From Erythrobacter sanguineus (GTDB lineage Bacteria > Pseudomonadota > Alphaproteobacteria > Sphingomonadales > Sphingomonadaceae): a DNA stretch of 64,000 nucleotides. Positions 17,457-27,713 of this stretch are shown piece by piece. Position 1 is the stretch's first letter, and every line of letters begins with the position of its first letter. The notes under the pieces were generated by a model. That model was given only the letters and a program-made list of their open reading frames with translations, did not search any database and was not told the DNA's origin. The position numbers and the translations under genes were made by a program. The stretch lies in assembly GCF_900143235.1 (NCBI RefSeq), contig NZ_FRDF01000004.1:124001-188000 (forward strand). Direction: 5' to 3'.

Positions 17457-18091
17457 TGGCTGGCCCTTCGGCATCCGACAATTACGCCGGGGTGTACGAG
17501 GGGCGGCTCCAGCCCGGCACGCGGCCCGCGCTGCTGATCGTCGATGTGGTGGTGGCCTATCTCACCGAAGGCTCGCCGCTGTTCATGGATACTGCCGTGG
17601 CCGCCAAGGACAGCAACCGGCGGCTGGCCGAAGCAGCACGTGCAGTGGGGGTTCCGGTGATCTTCACCAACGTCCAGTACCGCACCGACGGCGTGGATGG
17701 CGGCGTGTTCTATCGCAAGATTCCGGTGCTGAAGGTGTTCCATGAAGGCTCGCCGCTGGGCGCCTTCCCCGATGATCTGACCCCGCAGCCGGGCGATCAT
17801 GTCATTACCAAGCAATACCCCTCGGCCTTTTTCGGGACTTCGCTGGCGGCGATGCTGACAGCGAGTGGCATCGATACGCTGCTGATCACCGGCTATTCGA
17901 CCTCGGGCTGCGTCCGGGCAAGCGGGCTGGACGCGATGCAATATGGTTTCGTGCCCCTGATCGTGCGCGATGCCTGTGCCGACCGTCACGAAGGCCCGCA
18001 CGAAGCCAACCTGTTCGACCTGCAGGCCAAATATGCCGAAGTCATCAGCGAGGCTGATGCGCTCGGCGTGCTTGCGAACAGCAAGTCGTAG
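17456..18091 (+). CDS. Isochorismatase-fold amidohydrolase (N-carbamoylsarcosine amidase-like)
   Basis: A 211-residue cysteine hydrolase of the isochorismatase superfamily with a complete catalytic triad: Asp30 (LLIVDVVV), Lys119 (ITKQYPSAFFGT) and Cys152 (YSTSGCVRASGLDA). The N-terminal extension and the STSGCVRA block resemble N-carbamoylsarcosine amidase and maleamate amidohydrolase more than pyrazinamidase. Such enzymes remove ammonia, or carbon dioxide and ammonia, from amides and carbamoyl amino acids. It is the last gene of the operon, with a 1-bp overlap (ATGA) with the CoA-transferase gene. Together with HyuA/B it would fit sequential opening and decarbamoylation of a cyclic ureide. 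Confidence 0.9.
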   Translation: MAGPSASDNYAGVYEGRLQPGTRPALLIVDVVVAYLTEGSPLFMDTAVAAKDSNRRLAEAARAVGVPVIFTNVQYRTDGVDGGVFYRKIPVLKVFHEGSPLGAFPDDLTPQPGDHVITKQYPSAFFGTSLAAMLTASGIDTLLITGYSTSGCVRASGLDAMQYGFVPLIVRDACADRHEGPHEANLFDLQAKYAEVISEADALGVLANSKS

Positions 18092-18152
18092 GCCTGACCA
18101 GCACGCGCGCAGGCAGCGGTGATGATCGGCAGCGCCGCGCGGATCGCCTCGG

Positions 18153-18593
18153 CTACTGCGCTTGTTCCGTCTGCGGCCACAATTCCCGAATGCCCTTGGG
18201 AAGGGCGTTTTCGACCTTGGTGATCTGTCCGGCCGAAACATGGCGCTGCAACAGCGCGAACACCGATTCTGCTGCATCCCGCGGGTTGACGCCGCGGCTG
18301 CCCTGCAGTCCCTCGGCCACGGCATCGAGGAATTGATCGGTTCCGGCATTGGGGCGCGGCAGGCCGGTGGGGTCGAACTGGTCATAGAAGGTCGCGCGCA
18401 CGATCAGCGGAAGCTGCGCGCCGAAATGGGCCAGCAGCTCGACCGGAAGATGATCGCGCAGCCGTTGCAGCACAACCGACAGCACGCGCCATGCAAAGGC
18501 GCGATCGGGGCCGATATCGCGCTCGATCTCGTCCAGCCAGATTGCTGTCGTCTGCAGCGATTTGTCGAACACCGGCAAGATCGTTTGACTCAT
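18153..18593 (-). CDS. DUF2267 domain protein
   Basis: A 146-residue all-helical protein with the DUF2267 pattern: W-LDEIERDIG, AWRVLSVVLQRLRDHLPVELLAHFGAQLPLIVRATFYDQF and a second half-repeat around FLDAVAEGLQ to VFALLQRHVSAGQITKV. The role of DUF2267 proteins is unknown. The ATG of MSQTILPV was chosen because GGAGG precedes it; an in-frame start four codons upstream is less likely. It converges on the amidohydrolase gene with a 61-bp gap. Confidence 0.78.
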   Translation of the reverse strand: MSQTILPVFDKSLQTTAIWLDEIERDIGPDRAFAWRVLSVVLQRLRDHLPVELLAHFGAQLPLIVRATFYDQFDPTGLPRPNAGTDQFLDAVAEGLQGSRGVNPRDAAESVFALLQRHVSAGQITKVENALPKGIRELWPQTEQAQ

Positions 18594-18693
18594 CGAAACC
18601 TCCACCCATTCTCAGCCAGAATGGTGAAAGGCTAGCCATCTGCCGGGGGGTGTCATTACGTGATGAACCGGGGGAATGGGCGCAGGTCGCCGA

Positions 18694-19746
18694 TCAGCTG
18701 CCGCGTTCGCGCCGCAGCAATTCGGATTTTATCTCAAGGCCATAGGCGTAGCCGCCCAGCGTCCCGTCCGCCGCGATAACACGGTGGCAGGGGATCAGCA
18801 CCGCGACATGATTGGCCCCGTTCGCACCGCCCACCGCGCGGCTGGCTTTGGGATTGCCCAATGCCGCCGCAAGCTCGCCATAGCTGCGCGTTTCGCCGCA
18901 GGGGATGCGCCGCAACTCGTCCCAGACGCGCTGCTGGAAGACCGTGCCTTTGACATCCAGCGGGATCGCGGCGCTGCCCCCACCATTCGCGCCCGGCTGT
19001 TCGACCGCCGCCACGACTTGCGCAAACAGGTCGCGCAAATCCTCCGCCGCCGGGACCAGTTCGGCCTTGGGAAAGCGGGCGCGCAATTCGGCCTCGCCTT
19101 CGCCGAATGCCAGACAGCACACACCCCGGTCGGTTGCGCCGACCAGCATCGGCCCAAGCGTGGTTTCCGCTATCGCCCAATGGATAAGCTTGCCGGCACC
19201 CCCGCCGCGCCAATCGCTTGCCGTCATTCCCAGCTTTCCTTTCGTTTCCTCGTAAAACCGTGCGGGCGACGCAAATCCCGCTTCGTGCAACGCGGCGGTT
19301 ACACTCGCCCCCGTGGCAAGATGCGCGCGCACCTGCTCTGTGCGCAAGGCCCGGGCAAAGGCGGCGGGCGACAGGCCGACCATGCGTTTGAACAATCGCT
19401 GGAAGTGGGTCGGCGCATAGCCGGTGAGGTCGCCCAGTTGCCCCAGCGTCAACGCCCCGCGCCCCTGCACGACATTGGCGCGGATCGCTGCGATGGCGGC
19501 GAGCACGCAGGCTTCCTCCGCACTCTCGCAGTGCGGCGAACAGCGCTTGCACGGGCGCAGCCCTGCCTTTTCCGCAGCGGCAGGCGCCGCGTAGAACCGC
19601 ACATTGCGGCGCAAGGGCGCGCGCGCCGGGCAGCTTGGGCGGCAATAGATCCCGGTCGAATGGACCCCGGTGACGAACGCGCCGTCAAATCGCCGGTCCT
19701 TGGCAAGCACGATCTGCCAACGCTGATCATCCGATAAGTTCTGCAT
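18694..19746 (-). CDS. ada: Bifunctional DNA repair methyltransferase / transcriptional activator Ada
   Basis: A three-part Ada protein of about 350 residues. The N-terminal zinc domain has Cys35, Cys39, Cys66 and Cys69 (YCRPSC and PCKRC), where Cys35 would accept methyl groups from phosphotriesters. An AraC-type helix-turn-helix follows (GDLTGYAPTHFQRLFKRMVGLSPAAFARALR). The C-terminal O6-methylguanine transferase domain ends with IPCHRVIAADGTLGGYAYGL. The start is uncertain: MQNLSDD (19746), MFHVKQ (19764) and a further upstream ATG (19791) are all in frame. The region between the first two contains a perfect parS sequence, so the shorter form is preferred. Confidence 0.92.
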   Translation of the reverse strand: MQNLSDDQRWQIVLAKDRRFDGAFVTGVHSTGIYCRPSCPARAPLRRNVRFYAAPAAAEKAGLRPCKRCSPHCESAEEACVLAAIAAIRANVVQGRGALTLGQLGDLTGYAPTHFQRLFKRMVGLSPAAFARALRTEQVRAHLATGASVTAALHEAGFASPARFYEETKGKLGMTASDWRGGGAGKLIHWAIAETTLGPMLVGATDRGVCCLAFGEGEAELRARFPKAELVPAAEDLRDLFAQVVAAVEQPGANGGGSAAIPLDVKGTVFQQRVWDELRRIPCGETRSYGELAAALGNPKASRAVGGANGANHVAVLIPCHRVIAADGTLGGYAYGLEIKSELLRRERGS

Positions 19747-19747
19747 T

Positions 19748-19763
19748 TGTTTCACGTGAAACA
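19748..19763. promoter_or_regulatory. parS centromere-like site (ParB binding)
   Basis: The 16-bp sequence TGTTTCACGTGAAACA is a perfect palindrome and equals the consensus of chromosomal parS sites bound by ParB. It lies at the 5' edge of ada, 83 bp from the ATG of the serine protease gene. ParB sites cluster near the replication origin in characterised bacteria, including Caulobacter, so this stretch may be origin-proximal (inference). No parA or parB gene is in the window. Confidence 0.85.
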
Positions 19764-19846
19764 TTGTGCCACATGCGCGCGCGCCCTGCACCCCCGGCGC
19801 TTGCGTTCAATGTCGCGCGCGCCGCAAAACCCGCTATAAGCCCGCC

Positions 19847-21424
19847 ATGGTTCTGTTCCTTCGCGCGCTTGCGCTGCTCCTTATCGCCCCGCTGGCGTTT
19901 GTCGCCGCCCCTGCCGCAGCCGACCCCGGCGATATTGATGCCGCGGCGCGCGGTGTGGTGCGCGTGGTGCTGGTCGGCGACAGCGGCGGCGAGCTTGTGC
20001 CGGTCAGTCATGGCAGCGGCTTTGCCGTCAGCCCGACCCGCATCGTCACCAATGCCCACGTCATCCGCGAGGCGTTGCAGGATGATACGCTGCGCATCGG
20101 CGTGGTGCCGAGCGAGGGTGAAGGCGGTACATTTGCGCGCGTGGTGGCGGTTTCCCCGCGCAATGATCTGGCGCTGATAGAGATCGCCAAGGGCACGCTG
20201 CGTCTGCCGCCGCTGACGCTGGCGGGCGGCGTGAACCGCGATCTGGGAGAGGTTTCGGCGGTTGGCTATCCGATGAATGTCGATCTGGCGCAGGGGCTTG
20301 ATATAGCTGATATCTTCCGCGCGCAGCCGCCGGTCAAATCGCGCGGATACCTGTCGGGTGAACGGCCCAGCCGCCAGTTCGACACCATCCTCCATACCGC
20401 CCCGATCGCGCGCGGCAATTCGGGCGGGCCCTTGCTCGACCCGTGCGGGCGGGTGCTGGGGGTCAATTCCTTCGGGACGGATGCGGGCGGATCGGATGCG
20501 GAGTTCTATTTTGCGGTGTCCTTGCGCGAACTGCTCCCGTTCCTGCGCGACAACGGAGTGGAACCGGTCACGAATGCGCTGCCCTGCCGCTCGATCGAGG
20601 AATTGAACACCGAGGAACGCCAGCGGATGGTGGCCCAGCAGACCGAGGCGCGCGAGCGGCTGGCAACGCGCACCGCGCGGTTGGGCGAGGTGCGCGAGAC
20701 AGCGCGGCTCAAGGCGCAGATGGAGGTGCTCGAAGCGCGCGAAAACGCCATGGCGCTGGCGCTGATCGCGCTGCTGGTGGCGGTGGGCAGCGGCGCGACG
20801 GCGGCGCAGTGGCGGCGCGAACCTGCAACGGTCAAGCGTGCAGGGCTGGCGGCCGGCGTGGCAGGCGCCGCGCTGATCACGGCGTTGCTCTTGTGGCTCA
20901 CGCGTCCGGGACTCGCCGAGATCGAGGACCGGGTTGCCGCCGCCATCGCCGAGGCTGATGGCACGGGCGCCGCGGGCGGAAATGATGCAAGGCCTTCGCT
21001 TGCAGCCGATGGCACCCTGATCTGTTCGTTCCTGCCCGAACGCAGCCGGGTTACCGCCGCGCGCACCGATGATGTCGAACTTGACTGGCGCGCTGATGGC
21101 TGCGTCAACGGGCGCACGCAATACGGGCTTTTGGCCGGGGGCGCATGGAACCGCGTGCTGGTGCTGGAGGATGAAGCGGCGGTGGCGGTCAATTCCTATG
21201 ACCCCGAAACCCGCACCTTCCGCACTGATCGTTATCTTCTGGGGCAGTCAGCGATGGCCACGGCGATCGAGGCGCGCGCGCAATACACCCCGGCCGCCTG
21301 CGGCGTCAGCGAAGCGGCACGCACCCTGGGCGAACAGCAATCCGCGCTGGCCGCGCTGCTGCCGGATCGGCCCAACGAACGGTTGGTCTATAGCTGCAAG
21401 GAGAAGGCAAGGGCCGGGGCGTAA
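19847..21424 (+). CDS. Membrane-anchored trypsin-like serine protease
   Basis: A 525-residue protein. A signal peptide (about 1-25, ending PAAA) leads into a trypsin-fold domain with triad His71 (NAHV), Asp107 (NDLALIEI) and Ser192 (ARGNSGGPLL). A charged helical stretch (about 250-300, EERQRMVAQQTEARERL and onward) is probably a coiled coil. Two hydrophobic helices follow around residues 302-352, then a roughly 180-residue C-terminal domain with no recognised motif. Catalytic domain and C-terminal part may lie on the periplasmic side. The ATG was chosen because the signal peptide begins there. Substrate unknown. Confidence 0.85.
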   Translation: MVLFLRALALLLIAPLAFVAAPAAADPGDIDAAARGVVRVVLVGDSGGELVPVSHGSGFAVSPTRIVTNAHVIREALQDDTLRIGVVPSEGEGGTFARVVAVSPRNDLALIEIAKGTLRLPPLTLAGGVNRDLGEVSAVGYPMNVDLAQGLDIADIFRAQPPVKSRGYLSGERPSRQFDTILHTAPIARGNSGGPLLDPCGRVLGVNSFGTDAGGSDAEFYFAVSLRELLPFLRDNGVEPVTNALPCRSIEELNTEERQRMVAQQTEARERLATRTARLGEVRETARLKAQMEVLEARENAMALALIALLVAVGSGATAAQWRREPATVKRAGLAAGVAGAALITALLLWLTRPGLAEIEDRVAAAIAEADGTGAAGGNDARPSLAADGTLICSFLPERSRVTAARTDDVELDWRADGCVNGRTQYGLLAGGAWNRVLVLEDEAAVAVNSYDPETRTFRTDRYLLGQSAMATAIEARAQYTPAACGVSEAARTLGEQQSALAALLPDRPNERLVYSCKEKARAGA

Positions 21425-21467
21425 GGCAGGACGCGCAAACGGCCTGCCTTGCACCAGAGGAGCGACC

Positions 21468-22295
21468 CTACGCCGCCAGCGGCTCACCACTCAGGGTAAT
21501 GCGGTGCATTTCGCGCGCGTGGCCGTGATAATCATTGAGCGCATTGTGCCATGTCGTCCGGTTATCCCAGATCGCCACCGTGCCCGGCTCCCATTGGATC
21601 CGGCATTGGTTATCATCACGCACGGCCGCGGCGAGCAGTTTTGACAGCAGCGGCAGGCTTTGTTCGCGGGTCTGGCCGACAAAATGGATCGTGAAGCCGC
21701 CATTCACATAAAGCAGCCGCCGCCCGGTCACCGGATGGCGGATCACCACCGGATGCACCGCGCCGGTGCGGATGTCCTGACCGCGCAGGGATTGGCCCTG
21801 ATCGGTCTGGGCATAGAGCCCATCGGCCTTGTAGACATGATCGGCGGTGTGGAACGCCTCAAGCCCCTCGATCTGCGCCTTCACGTCGTCCGGCAGATCG
21901 TCATAGGCCGCGCCCATGTGGGCGAACAGCGTATCCCCGCCTGCGGGCGGCAGCACGCGGGCGACCAGAATCGATCCCATCGCGGGCACCTGATCATAGG
22001 AGTGATCCGTGTGCCACGCCCCGCCGATATTGGTGGTCTGGTCGGGTGCCTTGGCCACCAAGGCAATTTCCGGCCAGCGCGGGTCCAGCGGGAAATAATT
22101 GTTGAGATCAATCCCGCCCCAGGCTCGCGCAAAAGCAATGTGATCCTGCGGCGCGAATTCCTGATTGCGGAACACCGCCACCCCGTGTTCGTAGATCGCC
22201 TGCTTGATCGCCGCCATTTCGGCATCGCTGCACTGACTGAGCGACACGCCCGCGACTTCAACCCCGCAGCGCGGGGCCATCGGCTTCATTTCCAT
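21468..22295 (-). CDS. TauD/TfdA family Fe(II)/2-oxoglutarate dioxygenase
   Basis: A 275-residue alpha-ketoglutarate-dependent dioxygenase. The iron triad is visible as HTD in GGAWHTDHSYDQVP and the late histidine in TTWHNALNDYHGHAREMHRITLSGE, whose arginine would hold 2-oxoglutarate. Family members hydroxylate taurine, 2,4-D, alkyl sulfates and similar compounds and release the leaving group. The ATG follows GGGAGAGGATTG. It stands alone between the protease gene and the ATP synthase operon; no sulfonate transporter is adjacent, so the substrate is open. Confidence 0.9.
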   Translation of the reverse strand: MEMKPMAPRCGVEVAGVSLSQCSDAEMAAIKQAIYEHGVAVFRNQEFAPQDHIAFARAWGGIDLNNYFPLDPRWPEIALVAKAPDQTTNIGGAWHTDHSYDQVPAMGSILVARVLPPAGGDTLFAHMGAAYDDLPDDVKAQIEGLEAFHTADHVYKADGLYAQTDQGQSLRGQDIRTGAVHPVVIRHPVTGRRLLYVNGGFTIHFVGQTREQSLPLLSKLLAAAVRDDNQCRIQWEPGTVAIWDNRTTWHNALNDYHGHAREMHRITLSGEPLAA

Positions 22296-22502
22296 CAATC
22301 CTCTCCCTTGGGCGTCACGCGCCTCTTGTTGCCCAATCTGTCGCGCTGACCGGCTGCTGTCCAGAGAATCCCGCCCTGCGGCTTGCGCGAGCGGGAATCA
22401 ATTGCTAGGCGCGCGCCAGCCTCAGCGGGCAGCCCTTGCGCTCGCCCCGATCCCGAGGCCCAAGCAATTACCCTTCGTATCTCGCAAGAGGACTGCACAC
22501 GC

Positions 22503-23057
22503 GTGGATATTTCCGCCGGTATCAAGGCCAGCCTTGCTGGACGCTACGCCTCGGCCCTGTTCGATCTCGCCAGCGAGAACGGCAAGGTCACCCCGGTCGA
22601 GAGCGATCTCGAAACGCTTGGCGCTGCCCTGACAGAATCGGCCGATCTGGCCGCGCTGACCACCAACCCCGAATTGTCGCGCAGCGCGCAGGGCGCAGCG
22701 ATGGCGGCCGTGGCAAAGAAGCTGAAACTGTCGGCCCTCACCACCAATTTCCTTAGCGTGCTGGCCGCCAACCGGCGCCTGTCGAAGCTGCCTTCGATCA
22801 TTGCCGCCTTCAAGGCGATTGCCGCCGCCCAGCGCGGCGAGATCACGGCCTCCGTCACCAGCGCCCACCCGCTTTCGGATGACCAGCTCGCCACATTGAA
22901 GACCAAGCTGACGGCGCGCGAAGGCCGCACTGTCATGCTCTCCGCCAAGGTCGATCCCGATCTGCTGGGCGGGCTTGTCGTCACCATCGGATCGCAGCGC
23001 ATTGATGCCTCGATCCGCACCCGTCTCAACTCGCTTGCCAAAGCCATGCAGGCCTAA
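22503..23057 (+). CDS. atpH: ATP synthase F1 subunit delta
   Basis: A 184-residue delta (OSCP-type) subunit that joins the F1 head to the peripheral stalk. The N-terminal helical bundle shows [17 protein letters not shown]; the C-terminal part has [23 protein letters not shown] and [28 protein letters not shown], both family signatures. The GTG start at 22503 was chosen because it gives the normal length and lies behind AAGAGGA. It is the first gene of atpHAGDC; the F0 genes are not nearby, as is usual in alphaproteobacteria. Confidence 0.96.
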   Translation: MDISAGIKASLAGRYASALFDLASENGKVTPVESDLETLGAALTESADLAALTTNPELSRSAQGAAMAAVAKKLKLSALTTNFLSVLAANRRLSKLPSIIAAFKAIAAAQRGEITASVTSAHPLSDDQLATLKTKLTAREGRTVMLSAKVDPDLLGGLVVTIGSQRIDASIRTRLNSLAKAMQA

Positions 23058-23065
23058 AGGACTGA

Positions 23066-24598
<1,533 letters not shown>

Positions 24599-24610
24599 GG
24601 ACACCGCCCA

Positions 24611-25480
24611 GTGCCCTCACTCAAGGAACTGAAAGGTCGGATCAACTCGGTCAAATCGACCCAGAAGATCACCAAGGCCAAGCAGATGGTCGCAGCCGCC
24701 AAGCTGCGCCGTGCGCAGGCTGCGGCCGAGGCCGGGCGGCCCTATGCCACGCGGCTGGCGGCGGTGATGGCCAGCCTCGCTGGCAAGGTTGCGGGCGATT
24801 CTGCGCCCAAGCTGCTCAGCGGCACCGGCGCGGATCAGCGTCACCTCCTCGTGGTGGTCAACACCGACAAGGGGCTGTGCGGCGGTCTGAACTCGAACAT
24901 CGTCAAGGCCGCCAAGATCAAGGCGCGTGAATTGCTGGCCGAGGGCAAGGTGGTGGAATTCTACCTCGTCGGCAAGAAAGGCCGCGCGCCGTTGAAGCGC
25001 GAATTCCCGACCCTGATCGGCGCAGGCTTTGACACCAGCACGGTAAAGACGCCCGGTTTCCCAGAAGCCGAAGCCATCGCCGATGAACTGATTGCGATGT
25101 TCGATGCGGGCAAGTTCGATATCGCGCACCTCGTCTACCCGACCTTCAAGTCGGCGCTGGTGCAGGACCCGACCGTCAACCAGCTGATCCCTGTCCCCGC
25201 GCCGACTGTGGCCGAGGACACCGGATCGGTGGTCGATTACGAACCGGGCGAGGAGGAAATCCTCGAAGAACTGCTGCCGCGTTATGTGCGCACCCAGCTG
25301 TTCGGCGCACTGCTCGAACGTGAGGCTTCCGAACAGGGCGCCTCGATGACCGCGATGGACAACGCCACGCGCAACGCGGGTGATCTGATCAGCAAGCTGA
25401 CGATCGTTTACAACCGCCAGCGTCAGGCGGCGATCACCACCGAGCTGATTGAAATTATCGCAGGCGCAGAAGCGCTGTAG
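24611..25480 (+). CDS. atpG: ATP synthase F1 subunit gamma
   Basis: A 289-residue gamma subunit, the rotating central shaft. The N-terminal helix reads [35 protein letters not shown] and the C-terminal helix has [37 protein letters not shown], the two halves of the coiled coil in the F1 bore. The GTG start at 24611 leaves a 12-bp gap to atpA. A 99-bp spacer with overlapping hairpins separates it from atpD, unlike the tight spacing of the other junctions. Confidence 0.97.
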   Translation: MPSLKELKGRINSVKSTQKITKAKQMVAAAKLRRAQAAAEAGRPYATRLAAVMASLAGKVAGDSAPKLLSGTGADQRHLLVVVNTDKGLCGGLNSNIVKAAKIKARELLAEGKVVEFYLVGKKGRAPLKREFPTLIGAGFDTSTVKTPGFPEAEAIADELIAMFDAGKFDIAHLVYPTFKSALVQDPTVNQLIPVPAPTVAEDTGSVVDYEPGEEEILEELLPRYVRTQLFGALLEREASEQGASMTAMDNATRNAGDLISKLTIVYNRQRQAAITTELIEIIAGAEAL

Positions 25481-25499
25481 TTTTGGAACCCCGTGCGCC

Positions 25500-25549
25500 C
25501 CTGCAAAAGCAGGAGCCACTCGCGACTAGGCTCCTGTGTTCGCAGGAGC
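25500..25549 (+). promoter_or_regulatory. Mutually exclusive hairpins in the atpG-atpD spacer
   Basis: Three short complementary blocks can pair in two ways. In one fold, CCTGC (25500-25504) pairs with GCAGG (25509-25513), and GCTCCTG (25530-25536) pairs with CAGGAGC (25543-25549). In the other, CAGGAGCC (25510-25517) pairs with GGCTCCTG (25529-25536). There is no T run, so it is not a plain terminator. It could set mRNA processing, stability or the ratio of beta to the other subunits. Confidence 0.5.
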
Positions 25550-25561
25550 ACACAAGGTTAG

Positions 25562-27037
<1,476 letters not shown>

Positions 27038-27043
27038 GCAGCG

Positions 27044-27244
27044 ATGACAAACCCACAGCACGCCGGATCACCCGATCTTGCCGACTGCGTCAACCAGACC
27101 TGTCCGTGGTCGGGCAAGCCGGTGTCGGGTGACAGCCTGACGCTGTATCGCGGGGCTGTCGTGGGCTTTTGCAACCCGGGGTGCCGGGACAAATTTGATG
27201 CGGCCACGAAGCACTTCGATGCCGCGCTGGACGGAAACGGATAA
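27044..27244 (+). CDS. Small Cys-rich (YHS/TRASH-like) protein inside the atp operon
   Basis: A 66-residue protein with four cysteines in two pairs: [14 protein letters not shown] near the start and [14 protein letters not shown] in the second half. The spacing and the [10 protein letters not shown] ending resemble YHS or TRASH-type metal-binding modules. It is wedged between atpD and atpC, 6 bp after atpD and with its stop overlapping the atpC start by one base, so it must be on the atp transcript. It is too small and lacks motifs for a glutathione transferase. Role unknown; a metal- or redox-linked link to ATP synthase is only a guess. Confidence 0.8.
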   Translation: MTNPQHAGSPDLADCVNQTCPWSGKPVSGDSLTLYRGAVVGFCNPGCRDKFDAATKHFDAALDGNG

Positions 27245-27501
27245 TGCCACTCCACTTCGAACTCGTGACCCCCGCCAAGCTCGTCCGTTCGGAGGATGTC
27301 CACATGGTGGTCGTCCCCGGTACCGAAGGTGAATTCGGCGTGCTGGAAGGCCATGCGCCTTTCATGTCGACCATCCGCGACGGCGCAGTGCAGGTCTTCG
27401 CCAGCGCCAACGGCGCGCCGGAAATCATTCAGGTGCGCGGCGGCTTTGCCGAGGTCAGTGAAAAGGGCCTCACCGTACTCGCGGAGCATGTCGAGGGATA
27501 A
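27244..27501 (+). CDS. atpC: ATP synthase F1 subunit epsilon, beta-domain only
   Basis: An 85-residue epsilon subunit. The whole N-terminal beta-sandwich is present ([36 protein letters not shown], then [21 protein letters not shown]). The protein stops where the C-terminal helical hairpin normally begins; common bacterial epsilons have about 130-140 residues. The helical part acts as a brake on ATP hydrolysis in E. coli-type enzymes, so this enzyme must control hydrolysis otherwise, for example by an alphaproteobacterial zeta inhibitor (inference). No frameshifted remainder was seen before the terminator. Confidence 0.95.
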   Translation: MPLHFELVTPAKLVRSEDVHMVVVPGTEGEFGVLEGHAPFMSTIRDGAVQVFASANGAPEIIQVRGGFAEVSEKGLTVLAEHVEG

Positions 27502-27533
27502 GCCTGCACGACCAATCGACGAACCAACAACGA

Positions 27534-27558
27534 GGGCGGGCGAATGACCCGCCCTTCT
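27534..27558 (+). terminator. Rho-independent-like terminator of the atp operon
   Basis: GGGCGGG (27534-27540), a 7-base loop, CCCGCCC (27548-27554), then TTCTT, 33 bp after the atpC stop. Confidence 0.7.
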
Positions 27559-27713
27559 TGCGTCTATCCCCTTCCCTTTGCTTGGTTATCCGGCCACACA
27601 TGGGCCCAGCAATTCCTGAAAGCACAAGGCCGCTTTCGCTGCTTGTTTGATCACGATTTCCGGGCTGCGCAGTGATGCCGCGGCGATGGGAATCGTTTTG
27701 AAGGAGAGGACGC

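Noticed and set aside
27544..27674. Short plus-strand frame after atpC
   Set aside because: It starts within the operon terminator hairpin, has no ribosome site and shows no motif. The stretch 27559-27695 holds nothing else that I can support.
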